DNA of 64,000 nt, from positions 53,054 through 117,053 of the forward strand of contig ONKA01000009.1 in NCBI GenBank assembly GCA_900318265.1, in the 5' to 3' direction. The notes under the pieces are model-generated. The model ran no database searches. It saw only the letters and a program-made list of their open reading frames with translations, and was not told the DNA's origin. This DNA comes from an uncultured Bacteroidales bacterium (GTDB lineage: Bacteria; Bacteroidota; Bacteroidia; Bacteroidales; F082). Of this stretch, positions 25,583 to 32,647 are shown in pieces. Both the position numbers and the translations under genes were made by a program. Within the stretch, counting starts at the first letter, position 1. The number at the start of each line of letters is the position of its first letter.

Positions 25583-26128
25583 ATGGCAAGAAAAACTCCG
25601 GAAATCAATTCAAGTTCGCAGGCTGACATAGCATTCTTGCTGTTGTGTTACGTGGACTACGGTATCACCCGTCGTCTGCCCCCTCCGGTTGAGCAAAATG
25701 ACGAAGACGTCAAGGTCAAGGAAAGGAATGTGATGAATGTAATGGTGAACAAGAGCGACAGGTTGCTGGTCAACGGCCGTCCTTCTGACATCTCCATGCT
25801 GAAGGATCTCGCCAAAGAATTTATGACCCCGCGTCCTGGCGACGAAACCGCTCCTGAAGTGGAGACCAAGACCTTCAATGAAGGCATTGGCGACATCCTC
25901 GTTTCGAAGGGTGTTATCTCCCTCCAGAACGACCGCGGTACCTCGTATGCTATGTATATCAGTGTGCAGAATGAGTTGGCACGCGCCTTCAATGAAATGA
26001 AGGAAGAACTGGCCCAAAAGACTTGGCACAAGTCGCTTGACCAACTCAGTGAAGATCAAACCAAGGCTCTCAACGAGGCTGTGCCTGTGCGTGTCAGTGA
26101 GGCTGAGCCTGTTGATTACAAAAAGTAA
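25583..26128 (+). CDS. exbD: ExbD-family protein with a shortened membrane helix
   Basis: 181 aa. The N-terminus MARKTPEINSSSQADIAFLL and the TRRLPPPVEQ block match the Bacteroidota ExbD subfamily, including the conserved Asp in ADIAF. In relatives the sequence between runs on as a full helix of the type ADIAFLLLIFFLVTTTM. Here it reads ADIAFLLLCYVDYGITRRL, leaving only about seven hydrophobic residues. This looks like an in-frame deletion of roughly ten codons in the only membrane helix. The periplasmic domain after it seems complete (KERNVMNVMVNKSDRLLVNGR). Whether it still inserts as an ExbD is doubtful; the next gene is an intact ExbD. Confidence 0.8.
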   Translation: MARKTPEINSSSQADIAFLLLCYVDYGITRRLPPPVEQNDEDVKVKERNVMNVMVNKSDRLLVNGRPSDISMLKDLAKEFMTPRPGDETAPEVETKTFNEGIGDILVSKGVISLQNDRGTSYAMYISVQNELARAFNEMKEELAQKTWHKSLDQLSEDQTKALNEAVPVRVSEAEPVDYKK

Positions 26129-26142
26129 AGGAGGATAGAAAT

Positions 26143-26613
26143 ATGGCAAAATTTAGAAAAGAAGGTAAAAAGGAAGTGCCACAAGTGAGCACCTCTTCGT
26201 TGCCCGACATCGTTTACATGTTGATATTCTTCTTCATGATTACGACCACGATGCGTGACGTCGAACTGAAGGTGAAGTCGTCACCCCTGCCGAAGGCCAC
26301 CGAGATCCAAAAGCTCGAGCACAAGGCTTTGGTGAGCTCCATCTACATCGGTGCCCCGCGCGACAGCAAGCTCGGTACCGAATCGCGTATCCAATTGGAT
26401 GACTCCTTCGCCACCCCGGCCGACATCGCCGACTGGATCCAGAAGGAGCGCGACTCGCGTAACCCCGCCGACATCCCCTTGCTGACCACGGCTCTGAAGG
26501 TGCACAAGGATACCCGTATGGGTGTTGTCACCGACGTGAAGCAGGAACTCCGTAAGGTGGGTGCCTTCCGTATCAACTACACGACACTGAAAGGCAGTGC
26601 CTTGGAGAACTAA
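26143..26613 (+). CDS. exbD: ExbD-family biopolymer transport protein
   Basis: 156 aa. A single N-terminal membrane helix has the conserved Asp (STSSLPDIVYMLIFFFMITTTM), followed by a periplasmic domain (LVSSIYIGAPRD to the C-terminal VGAFRINYTTLKG). With ExbB it forms the proton-driven motor for TonB. It is the last gene of the exb cluster and is followed within 25 bp by a strong terminator. Having two ExbDs per cluster is common in Bacteroidota. Confidence 0.92.
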   Translation: MAKFRKEGKKEVPQVSTSSLPDIVYMLIFFFMITTTMRDVELKVKSSPLPKATEIQKLEHKALVSSIYIGAPRDSKLGTESRIQLDDSFATPADIADWIQKERDSRNPADIPLLTTALKVHKDTRMGVVTDVKQELRKVGAFRINYTTLKGSALEN

Positions 26614-26634
26614 GATCACACATCTTCAAACTAT

Positions 26635-26666
26635 GGGCGACAGCATTTGCTGCCGCCCTTTTTTTT
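26635..26666 (+). terminator. Intrinsic terminator of the exb cluster
   Basis: The stem GGGCGACAGC/GCTGCCGCCC with loop ATTT is followed by eight T residues, directly after the second exbD. Confidence 0.85.
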
Positions 26667-26710
26667 ATGAAAATAGTAAATGCCTTTACTATCCGTATGC
26701 TTACTTTTTG

Positions 26711-26718
26711 TATCTTTG
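26711..26718 (+). promoter_or_regulatory. -7 box for the cysteate-synthase-like gene
   Basis: TATCTTTG followed by CACG, 26 bp before the ATG at 26745. Confidence 0.5.
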
Positions 26719-26744
26719 CACGTTAATTCGCAAAACAAAGAGAG

Positions 26745-28037
26745 ATGAACTTCACACCAACGAAATACCAATTGCAAACGGTGGCCACAGGTCGTGTCTT
26801 CGACGACCAAGGTTGGACGCTCGACGACAAGGAATGTGCCTCGCCCAGCATGGTGCGCCCCATTTACGAAAAGAAACAGCTTCACGTGAAGGAAGACAAG
26901 GACTTGGGCCTTTATCGCTATGCCGACTGGCTGCCTATCAAGACCATGCTCAGCAATCCTTCCGAGCCGATAACTTATAAAAGCGAGAAGTTGGCCAAAC
27001 GCCTTGGCCTAAACAACCTCTACATCACTTTCAACGGTTGGTGGCCTGAGCGTAATGCCCGTATGACTACCTGTTCCTTCAAGGAGATGGAGGCTTATTC
27101 GGTGTGCGCCCGCTTGGGCGAGGAACTGAAAGACCAAGTGTTGGTAGTAGCTTCGGCTGGCAATACGGCCCGCGCCTTCGCCAAGGTGTGCTCCGACAAT
27201 GGCATCAAACTGCTGCTCTGCGTGCCTCAGGACAATATCAATGCCTTGTGGTTCGACAAGCCATTGAATCCCTGTGTGAAGCTCATCACCACCGAGTCGG
27301 GCAGCGACTATTTCGATGCCATCAACCTCTCGAATGTGGTTTGCGAAATGAAAGGCTACCTTGCTGAAGGCGGTGCCAAAAACATCGCTCGCCGCGACGG
27401 CATGAGCACTACGATGATGTCGGCCACCACTTTCATCGGCCGTACGCCTGATTTCTATTTCCAGGCCGTGGGTAGCGGCACGGGTGCCATCGCCGCTTGG
27501 GAGGTCAACCTGCGTTTCATCGGTGATGGTCGCTTTGGTACGAACAAAGCCCGCTTGATGGTGTCGCAAAACAAGCCTTTTGTGCCGATGTACGATGCTT
27601 GGCGTGCCGACTCACGCCCCATGTTGCCTTACGATGCCGACCAAGCGCGCAAGGACGCTGCCGAGATTTGCGCCCCCGTGCTTTCCAATCGCAAGCCGCC
27701 TTACAGCCTTGCCGGAGGCCTCTACGATGCCTTGAAGGATACCAATGGTGACATCCTTGCCGTCAGCAATGCCGAGGCCAACGCCGCCAAAGCCTTGTTT
27801 GAGGAGACCGAAGGCATCGATATCTACCATGCCGCTGCCGTGGCCATGGCTTCATTGCAACAGGCGATTGAAAAGGGAATGGTGAAAGCCGATGATGTGA
27901 TTATGCTGAACATCACTGGTGGCGGCGAAAAGCGCTTCCAGGCCGAGCATGAGCTCCATTACCTGAAGCCGAATCACATCTTCAAGATCGACTTCACGAA
28001 AGAAGAAGTGGAGCGTGTTTTGGCAGAGATGATGTAA
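26745..28037 (+). CDS. Cysteate synthase-like PLP enzyme (threonine synthase paralogue)
   Basis: 430 aa fold-type II PLP enzyme. The PLP lysine lies in TTCSFKEMEAY, the phosphate/substrate loop in VVASAGNTARAFAKV, and a glycine-rich QAVGSGTGAIAAWEV and a late ITGGGEKRF follow. The overall pattern is that of threonine synthase relatives annotated as cysteate synthase, which makes L-cysteate from phosphoserine and sulfite. In methanogens this serves coenzyme M; in Bacteroidales cysteate is the head-group precursor of sulfonolipids. A threonine synthase or diaminopropionate lyase role cannot be excluded. Its last 64 bp overlap the convergent T9SS-cargo gene. Confidence 0.65.
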   Translation: MNFTPTKYQLQTVATGRVFDDQGWTLDDKECASPSMVRPIYEKKQLHVKEDKDLGLYRYADWLPIKTMLSNPSEPITYKSEKLAKRLGLNNLYITFNGWWPERNARMTTCSFKEMEAYSVCARLGEELKDQVLVVASAGNTARAFAKVCSDNGIKLLLCVPQDNINALWFDKPLNPCVKLITTESGSDYFDAINLSNVVCEMKGYLAEGGAKNIARRDGMSTTMMSATTFIGRTPDFYFQAVGSGTGAIAAWEVNLRFIGDGRFGTNKARLMVSQNKPFVPMYDAWRADSRPMLPYDADQARKDAAEICAPVLSNRKPPYSLAGGLYDALKDTNGDILAVSNAEANAAKALFEETEGIDIYHAAAVAMASLQQAIEKGMVKADDVIMLNITGGGEKRFQAEHELHYLKPNHIFKIDFTKEEVERVLAEMM

Positions 28038-29071
28038 ACGCCTGCTTTTAAGTCGCTAACATCGAAACGAACGGAATTGCCCTTGGCAGCCATGCTGCTG
28101 AGGGTTTTTCCGTTTATGTCGTAGAGTGTGATGGATTGTAAGTCTTCCGCTTCAACCGTTACAAAATCCGTGGTGGGGTTGGGATATACACAGATCTTTG
28201 CCGCTTCGTTTTCTTCGGTTTGTGTTATGTCCATGGGCGTTACCCAGAAGGTGACCATGGCCGTGTTGCAGTTGCAAGGGATGGTCATGTGAACGTCGAG
28301 CCAAGCCACCGTGCCGGGTTCGACCTCGGGGCGCAGTGTGGCATGGCATGTCACCTCGACGTATTCATCGGGTTGGGTGGGGAAGGTCGAGGTCATGACG
28401 CCGTTAGAATAGAAGCTGAAGTTGGTGAAAAACTCATTGGACGGGTGCGCCGAGATATCGACAGGGTCATAGCCCGTGTTATGGACGCGGAAACGGAAGA
28501 CGGCCTCTGTGCCGGGATACATGGCCGTGTCACCTGAGATGGCTTCGGCCTCAAATTGGTATTGCTCCACCATGTCGACTTCGATGTCGTCGATGGTGAT
28601 GTAACTGCCACGTAAGCCGACAGCGTGAATGGCGATGTATTCACAATTGTCGGGGATGGTCTCCACGAAGTTCGTGAATCTCTCGTACTCGCCGCTGGCC
28701 ACAGTGGCAGAGAGGAGTTGTATGTGCATGTCGTCGGGGTTGGGTGAGGTGCCGGCCCAGAACTCCAATTGGTAAGCTCCGTCGGAGATGGCCCAGCAGG
28801 AGAAACGGTATCGCATGGAGGGGATAAGGTACATGGGCATGTACATCCACGCGTCTTCGGTGTCGTTAAAGACATACCAATTGCCCGTATGTGGGATGCG
28901 GTTGTGGTCTTTCTCGAGGTAGCCGCAGAGCCATGAATTGTCGTTGCAATTCCAGCCCACAGGACTTTCGAGGTCGTGGTTGGCGTATTCGAAGCTTTCG
29001 TCGAGGATGTTGCCCGCAAAAGCGCAAGTAGTCGTAATACAGATGAGCAGTGTTAAGAGTAGTTTTTTCAT
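27974..29071 (-). CDS. Secreted choice-of-anchor-like protein with T9SS sorting domain
   Basis: 365 aa from the ATG at 29071 (MKKLLLTLLICITTTCAFAG, signal peptide); an ATG three codons upstream at 29080 is less likely. Residues ~25-165 look like a choice-of-anchor J/cleaved-adhesin beta-sandwich (DESFEYANHDLESPVGWNC, WLCGYL, SYITIDDIEVDMV). The middle resembles an Ig-like or CARDB-like domain (FRVHNTGYDPVDISAHPSNEF). The end is a T9SS type A sorting domain (ICVYPNPTTDFVTVE, ITLYDINGK, GVYIISAKT). It should be exported by T9SS to the surface. The coding end of the sorting domain shares 64 bp with the 3' end of the cysteate-synthase-like gene. Confidence 0.88.
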   Translation of the reverse strand: MKKLLLTLLICITTTCAFAGNILDESFEYANHDLESPVGWNCNDNSWLCGYLEKDHNRIPHTGNWYVFNDTEDAWMYMPMYLIPSMRYRFSCWAISDGAYQLEFWAGTSPNPDDMHIQLLSATVASGEYERFTNFVETIPDNCEYIAIHAVGLRGSYITIDDIEVDMVEQYQFEAEAISGDTAMYPGTEAVFRFRVHNTGYDPVDISAHPSNEFFTNFSFYSNGVMTSTFPTQPDEYVEVTCHATLRPEVEPGTVAWLDVHMTIPCNCNTAMVTFWVTPMDITQTEENEAAKICVYPNPTTDFVTVEAEDLQSITLYDINGKTLSSMAAKGNSVRFDVSDLKAGVYIISAKTRSTSSFVKSILKM

Positions 29072-29116
29072 GGTTTCCAAATTTGGAGCAAAAATATAAA
29101 AATCCAGCTTAATCCG

Positions 29117-29146
29117 TTTGCAATATCGAAAAAATCCTTATCTTTG
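29117..29146 (+). promoter_or_regulatory. Promoter upstream of tnaA
   Basis: TTTG at 29117-29120 and TATCTTTG at 29139-29146, separated by 18 bp. It is about 240 bp before tnaA, so the leader is unusually long for this window. Confidence 0.55.
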
Positions 29147-29176
29147 AAGCGTTTTTTGAAAGCACCATTTATTAAT

Positions 29177-29239
29177 ATGCCCCACATCTTTGGTAATATG
29201 GTTTACCTGAACATCAAGGAACGCGACAGGTTCTTTTGA
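29177..29239 (+). CDS. Possible 20-aa leader peptide upstream of tnaA
   Basis: A short ORF starts with MPHIFGNMVYL and ends with ERDRFF, about 30 bp after the promoter and 144 bp before tnaA. In Escherichia coli tnaA is preceded by the tnaC leader, which needs a Trp and a terminal Pro; this peptide has neither. It may be a leader of another type, a remnant or chance. Confidence 0.25.
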   Translation: MPHIFGNMVYLNIKERDRFF

Positions 29240-29383
29240 ATGCTGAATTAGTCATTCTTGTTTCAAAAAACATACCCTTTTCCCCCAATCTTTCAACTTT
29301 CTACTCTCAACTTACAACTGACTCTAAACCCTAAACCTTCAACTGAATAACTGAACAACTTAATAACTAATAACTTATAAATC

Positions 29384-30760
29384 ATGGAATTACCATTTGC
29401 AGAAGCGTGGAAAATCAAGATGGTTGAACCCATTAAGAAATCCACCCGCGAACAACGCGAGAAGTGGCTCAACGAAGCCCACCAGAATGTCTTTATGCTG
29501 AAGAGCGACTATGTCTACATCGACTTGCTGACCGACAGCGGCACCGGCGCCATGAGCGACCGTCAGTGGGCCGCTATGATGCAGGGCGACGAGAGCTACG
29601 GCGGCGCCCGCTCGTTCTACCACATGAAGGACACCATCACCGAACTCACCGGTTTCGAGTATGTCATCCCCACCCACCAAGGCCGCGCTGCCGAGAATGT
29701 GCTGTTCTCCTACCTCGTGAAGCCTGGTCAGGTCATCCCTGGCAACGCCCACTTCGACACCACCAAGGGCCATATCGAGAGCCGTAAGGCCTTTGCCATC
29801 GACGTCACCGTGCCCGAGGCCTACGACACCCAACTGGAAGTGCCTTTCAAGGGCAACGTCAGCCTCGAGAAACTCGAGAAGGTGCTGAAAGAAAACCAAG
29901 GCAATGTGCCGTTCATGGTCCTCACCGTGACCAACAACACGGTCGGCGGTCAGCCCGTCAGCATGCAGAACATCCGCGAGACCTGCGAACTCTGCCACAA
30001 GTACGGCGTGCCGGTCAACATCGACAGCGCCCGTTTCATCGAGAACGCCTATTTCATTAAGACCCGCGAAAAGGGTTATGAAAACAAGACCTTGAAGGAA
30101 ATCGCCCTTGAAATGTTCAGCTATGCCGACTCGATGACGATGTCTGCCAAGAAGGACGGTCTCGTCAACATGGGCGGCTTCATCGCCACCAACAAGAAGG
30201 ATTGGTACGAAGGTGCCAAGCTGTTCTGCATCCCCTTCGAAGGCTTCCTCACTTATGGTGGTATGAATGGCCGCGACATGGACGCTTTGGCTGTCGGTTT
30301 GAAGGAAAACATCGAATTCGACATGGTTGAGACCCGTATCAAACAAGTCCACTACCTCGCTGCCAAACTCGATGAGTATGGCATTCCTTACCAGCGTCCT
30401 GCTGGTGGCCACGCCATCTTCGTCGATGCCGACAAGGTGTTGACCCAAATCCCGAAGGAAGAGTTCCCGGCTCAGACACTGACCTGCGAGCTTTACCTCG
30501 AAGCTGGCATCCGTGCTTGCGAGATCGGTTATGTGCTTGCCGACCGCGACCCGGTCACGCGTCAGAACCGTTTCGGTGGCAACGACTTCGTGCGTCTCTG
30601 CATCCCGCGCCGTGTTTACACCAACAACCACATGGACGTGATTGCTGCTGCCCTGAAGAATGTGTACGACCGCCGCAACGAAATCAAGCGCGGTCTTGAA
30701 ATCACTTGGGAAGCCGAGTTGATGCGTCACTTCACTTGCCAGTTCAAGAGACTGGGATAA
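29384..30760 (+). CDS. tnaA: Tryptophanase
   Basis: 458 aa PLP enzyme of the beta-eliminating lyase family, converting tryptophan to indole, pyruvate and ammonia. The N-terminus MELPFAEAWKIKMVEPI matches Bacteroidales tryptophanases closely. Other blocks: IDLLTDSGTGAMSDRQWA, PTHQGRAAENVLFSYL, the PLP lysine in SMTMSAKKDGLVNMGG, and LCIPRRVYTNNHMD. The close relative tyrosine phenol-lyase is less likely given the Bacteroidales-type N- and C-termini, but the two cannot be fully separated by eye. It appears monocistronic, with a long leader and its own terminator. No tryptophan permease is adjacent. Confidence 0.88.
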   Translation: MELPFAEAWKIKMVEPIKKSTREQREKWLNEAHQNVFMLKSDYVYIDLLTDSGTGAMSDRQWAAMMQGDESYGGARSFYHMKDTITELTGFEYVIPTHQGRAAENVLFSYLVKPGQVIPGNAHFDTTKGHIESRKAFAIDVTVPEAYDTQLEVPFKGNVSLEKLEKVLKENQGNVPFMVLTVTNNTVGGQPVSMQNIRETCELCHKYGVPVNIDSARFIENAYFIKTREKGYENKTLKEIALEMFSYADSMTMSAKKDGLVNMGGFIATNKKDWYEGAKLFCIPFEGFLTYGGMNGRDMDALAVGLKENIEFDMVETRIKQVHYLAAKLDEYGIPYQRPAGGHAIFVDADKVLTQIPKEEFPAQTLTCELYLEAGIRACEIGYVLADRDPVTRQNRFGGNDFVRLCIPRRVYTNNHMDVIAAALKNVYDRRNEIKRGLEITWEAELMRHFTCQFKRLG

Positions 30761-30784
30761 TCAAGGCAATTTGATTTATGAACA

Positions 30785-30816
30785 ATTCGGGGAAGCTTTT
30801 GCTTCCCCGAATTTTT
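30785..30816 (+). terminator. Intrinsic terminator of tnaA
   Basis: The stem ATTCGGGGAAGC/GCTTCCCCGAAT with loop TTTT is followed by a T-run, 25 bp after the tnaA stop. Confidence 0.85.
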
Positions 30817-30848
30817 ATGGAATATGGCTCGTATTTGATAAGAATGCT

Positions 30849-30856
30849 TACTTTTG
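30849..30856 (+). promoter_or_regulatory. -7 box for the MntP-like gene
   Basis: TACTTTTG followed by CATT, 20 bp before the ATG at 30876. Confidence 0.5.
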
Positions 30857-30875
30857 CATTCCATAATCAACGCTC

Positions 30876-31451
30876 ATGAGTACTACAGCAATCATCATCA
30901 GTATCATCTTTGTCCTCTGCCTGGCCGCTCCGGTGGTCACGCGGGCGGTGGGCTTGGTCAATGCCGACGACAAGCCCGTGAAGAAGATTTGGATTCCTTT
31001 GATTTTCGGTCTCAGCCAAGGCGTTATGGCTGTGGCAGGCTACTATATTGGCAAGTTGATACGTCACTTGTTCGTCGACGAGTTTGCACCCTATCTGGTC
31101 TTCGCTTTGATGATTGTGGTGGCCGTCAAGATGTTTGTCGACGCCATAAGGGTGCTGAAAGGCAAGATGCTCTATACGGTCAGTGGCGATTGGGACTTCC
31201 TCTTGTTGTCCATCATGGCGGCATTCAATGCTCTGCTTGTGTCGTTGGCAGGGCCGTTTTTCCTTCCGGCGATGCCATCGGGTGCATGGTTCTTTCCCGC
31301 TGTGGCTCTGGCAGGATTTTTGTGGGCCTTCATCGTGACACGCATTGCCTTCAATCGGGGTGTGATGAAGAAGATGAGCTTCATCGAGTTCTCCGCCGCG
31401 GTGTTTATGGTGGTGGTTGCGGTTTTGTATCTGTTTACGGATCTGATATAG
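30876..31451 (+). CDS. MntP-like six-helix membrane protein
   Basis: 191 aa with six hydrophobic segments and the size and two-half layout of the manganese exporter MntP (IIISIIFVLCLAAPVV, IPLIFGLSQGVMAVAGYYIG, VFALMIVVAVKMFVDA, then FLLLSIMAAFNALLVSLAG, FPAVALAGFLWAFIV, FSAAVFMVVVAVLYLF). MntP normally carries an Asp in helix 1 (MDAFAV) and in helix 4 (IDALAVG). Here these positions read APVVTRA and FNALLVS, so both acidic residues seem to be missing. It may transport something else or be a non-transporting relative. An overlapping ORF in another frame (30854-31459) lacks membrane character and is a shadow. Confidence 0.65.
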   Translation: MSTTAIIISIIFVLCLAAPVVTRAVGLVNADDKPVKKIWIPLIFGLSQGVMAVAGYYIGKLIRHLFVDEFAPYLVFALMIVVAVKMFVDAIRVLKGKMLYTVSGDWDFLLLSIMAAFNALLVSLAGPFFLPAMPSGAWFFPAVALAGFLWAFIVTRIAFNRGVMKKMSFIEFSAAVFMVVVAVLYLFTDLI

Positions 31452-31499
31452 ATAATTGATAATTGATAATTGATAATTGACAATTGAGAATTGATAATT
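31451..31499. repeat. Seven tandem copies of a 7-bp unit (GATAATT)
   Basis: GATAATT is repeated seven times, two units with one change each (GACAATT, GAGAATT), starting at the stop of the MntP-like gene and ending 7 bp before the endonuclease start. Confidence 0.85.
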
Positions 31500-31506
31500 T
31501 GAGGTG

Positions 31507-32571
31507 ATGAAAAAGTTGTTTTCTTTCGTAATTGCTTTGTCTTTTGCGCTGATGGTTTCGGCGCAGGCGCCATCTAATTACTATAACTCTGCCAACGGAC
31601 TGACGGGCAACCAGCTCAAGTCGGCCTTGCACAACATCATCAAGGGGCACACCTCCATCTCGTATGCCCAATTGTGGAATGCCTTTTGGAGCACCGACAA
31701 CAAGGGCAACGGTATCGTTTGGGACATGTATTCCGACAACCCGCATGGCACGCCGCCCTACGTCTATCATCTTGGCGAGGACCAGTGTGGCAACTATACC
31801 GCTGAAGGCTCGTGCTACAACCGTGAACATTCGTGGCCTCAGAGCTGGTTCAACGACCAGACCACGCCACGCACCGACTTGCACCATATTTTTCCAACCG
31901 ACGGCTATGTGAACGGTCGCCGCAGCAACTATGCCTACGGTGAGGTGGGCTCGGCCTCTTGGACTTCACGCAATGGCTCGAAGCTGGGCACTTGCAAGAC
32001 CCCGGGCTTTTCGGGAACGGCCTTTGAGCCCATCGACGAATACAAGGGCGACCTTGCCCGCGCTTTGATGTACATGAGCGTGCGCTACTATACCGAGGAT
32101 GGCAGTTGGGGCTCGAGCGATATGACTACCAAATCGGAATTGAAGCCTTGGGCCATACAGCTGTTACTCAAATGGAATGAGCAAGACCCTGTCAGCCAGA
32201 AGGAAATCGACCGCAATAACGCCATTTATAATGACTATCAGCGCAACCGCAATCCCTTTGTCGACCATCCTGAATACGCTCGTATGATTTGGGATCCGAC
32301 TTGGAATACAGTGGACGAGGACAACACCTCTGTCTATCTTTTCCCCAATCCCATCGAACGTGGCCAGGTGTTGCATCTGAGTGGCAATGCCCATCAATTT
32401 GATGCCGTAGCCATCTGCGACTTGTGTGGGCGCACGATGTTCAAGGCTACGGGTAGTGCAGTTGGTGATTTTACTGTGACAATTCCCTCCGATTTCAATA
32501 GAGGCTGCTACATCGTCAAATTGATGCGGAATGGGAATGTGGTGAAATATGAGAAATTATTGGTAAAATGA
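31507..32571 (+). CDS. Secreted endonuclease I with T9SS sorting domain
   Basis: 354 aa. Signal peptide MKKLFSFVIALSFALMVSA. Residues ~20-260 form an endonuclease I (EndA/NucM-type) domain with the metal/His motifs NREHSWPQSWF and TDLHHIFPTDGYVNGRRSNYAYG (in sections), both on one compact beta-beta-metal-like core. The C-terminal ~80 residues are a T9SS type A sorting domain (VYLFPNPIERGQVLHL, GCYIVKLMRNGNVVKYEKLLVK in sections). The enzyme should degrade DNA or RNA outside the cell, for nutrition or biofilm turnover. Start ATG at 31507; a GTG one codon earlier is less likely. The gene is followed at once by a palindromic element. Confidence 0.92.
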   Translation: MKKLFSFVIALSFALMVSAQAPSNYYNSANGLTGNQLKSALHNIIKGHTSISYAQLWNAFWSTDNKGNGIVWDMYSDNPHGTPPYVYHLGEDQCGNYTAEGSCYNREHSWPQSWFNDQTTPRTDLHHIFPTDGYVNGRRSNYAYGEVGSASWTSRNGSKLGTCKTPGFSGTAFEPIDEYKGDLARALMYMSVRYYTEDGSWGSSDMTTKSELKPWAIQLLLKWNEQDPVSQKEIDRNNAIYNDYQRNRNPFVDHPEYARMIWDPTWNTVDEDNTSVYLFPNPIERGQVLHLSGNAHQFDAVAICDLCGRTMFKATGSAVGDFTVTIPSDFNRGCYIVKLMRNGNVVKYEKLLVK

Positions 32572-32576
32572 CGTAT

Positions 32577-32647
32577 GTAGGGACGCATCGCATGCGTCCG
32601 CATAAAACGGTCGTTTGTTCATGCGGACACACGCGGTGTGTCCCTAC
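32577..32647. repeat. Composite palindromic element between convergent genes
   Basis: Two outward-related arms (ATGTAGGGACGCATCGCATG and, inverted, ACACGCGGTGTGTCCCTACAT) flank a 17-bp AT-rich spacer, with each arm itself partly palindromic. The ends GTAGGGACG match the half-site of the 28-bp palindromes. The TAG stop of corA (minus strand) lies in its right end at 32644-32646. It may also act as a terminator hairpin. Confidence 0.75.

Larger units (their letters stand above)
29072..29383 (+). other. Intergenic leader region of tnaA
   Basis: This 312-bp gap holds a promoter (29117-29146), a possible 20-codon ORF (29177-29239) and, from about 29260, an AT- and C-rich low-complexity run with repeated AACT, TAATAACT and CAACTT words up to tnaA. 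No terminator or known riboswitch fold was recognised. Confidence 0.5.

Noticed and set aside
29390-30730. 446-aa antisense ORF opposite tnaA
   Set aside because: Its sequence is low-complexity His/Val/Asp/Gly-rich, typical of the reverse of a GC3-rich gene.
30854-31459. 201-aa plus-strand ORF overlapping the MntP-like gene
   Set aside because: The +1-shifted frame lacks hydrophobic helices, while the 30876-31451 frame has six and follows a promoter.
31451-31499. CRISPR-like array
   Set aside because: The repeat is a 7-bp tandem without spacers.
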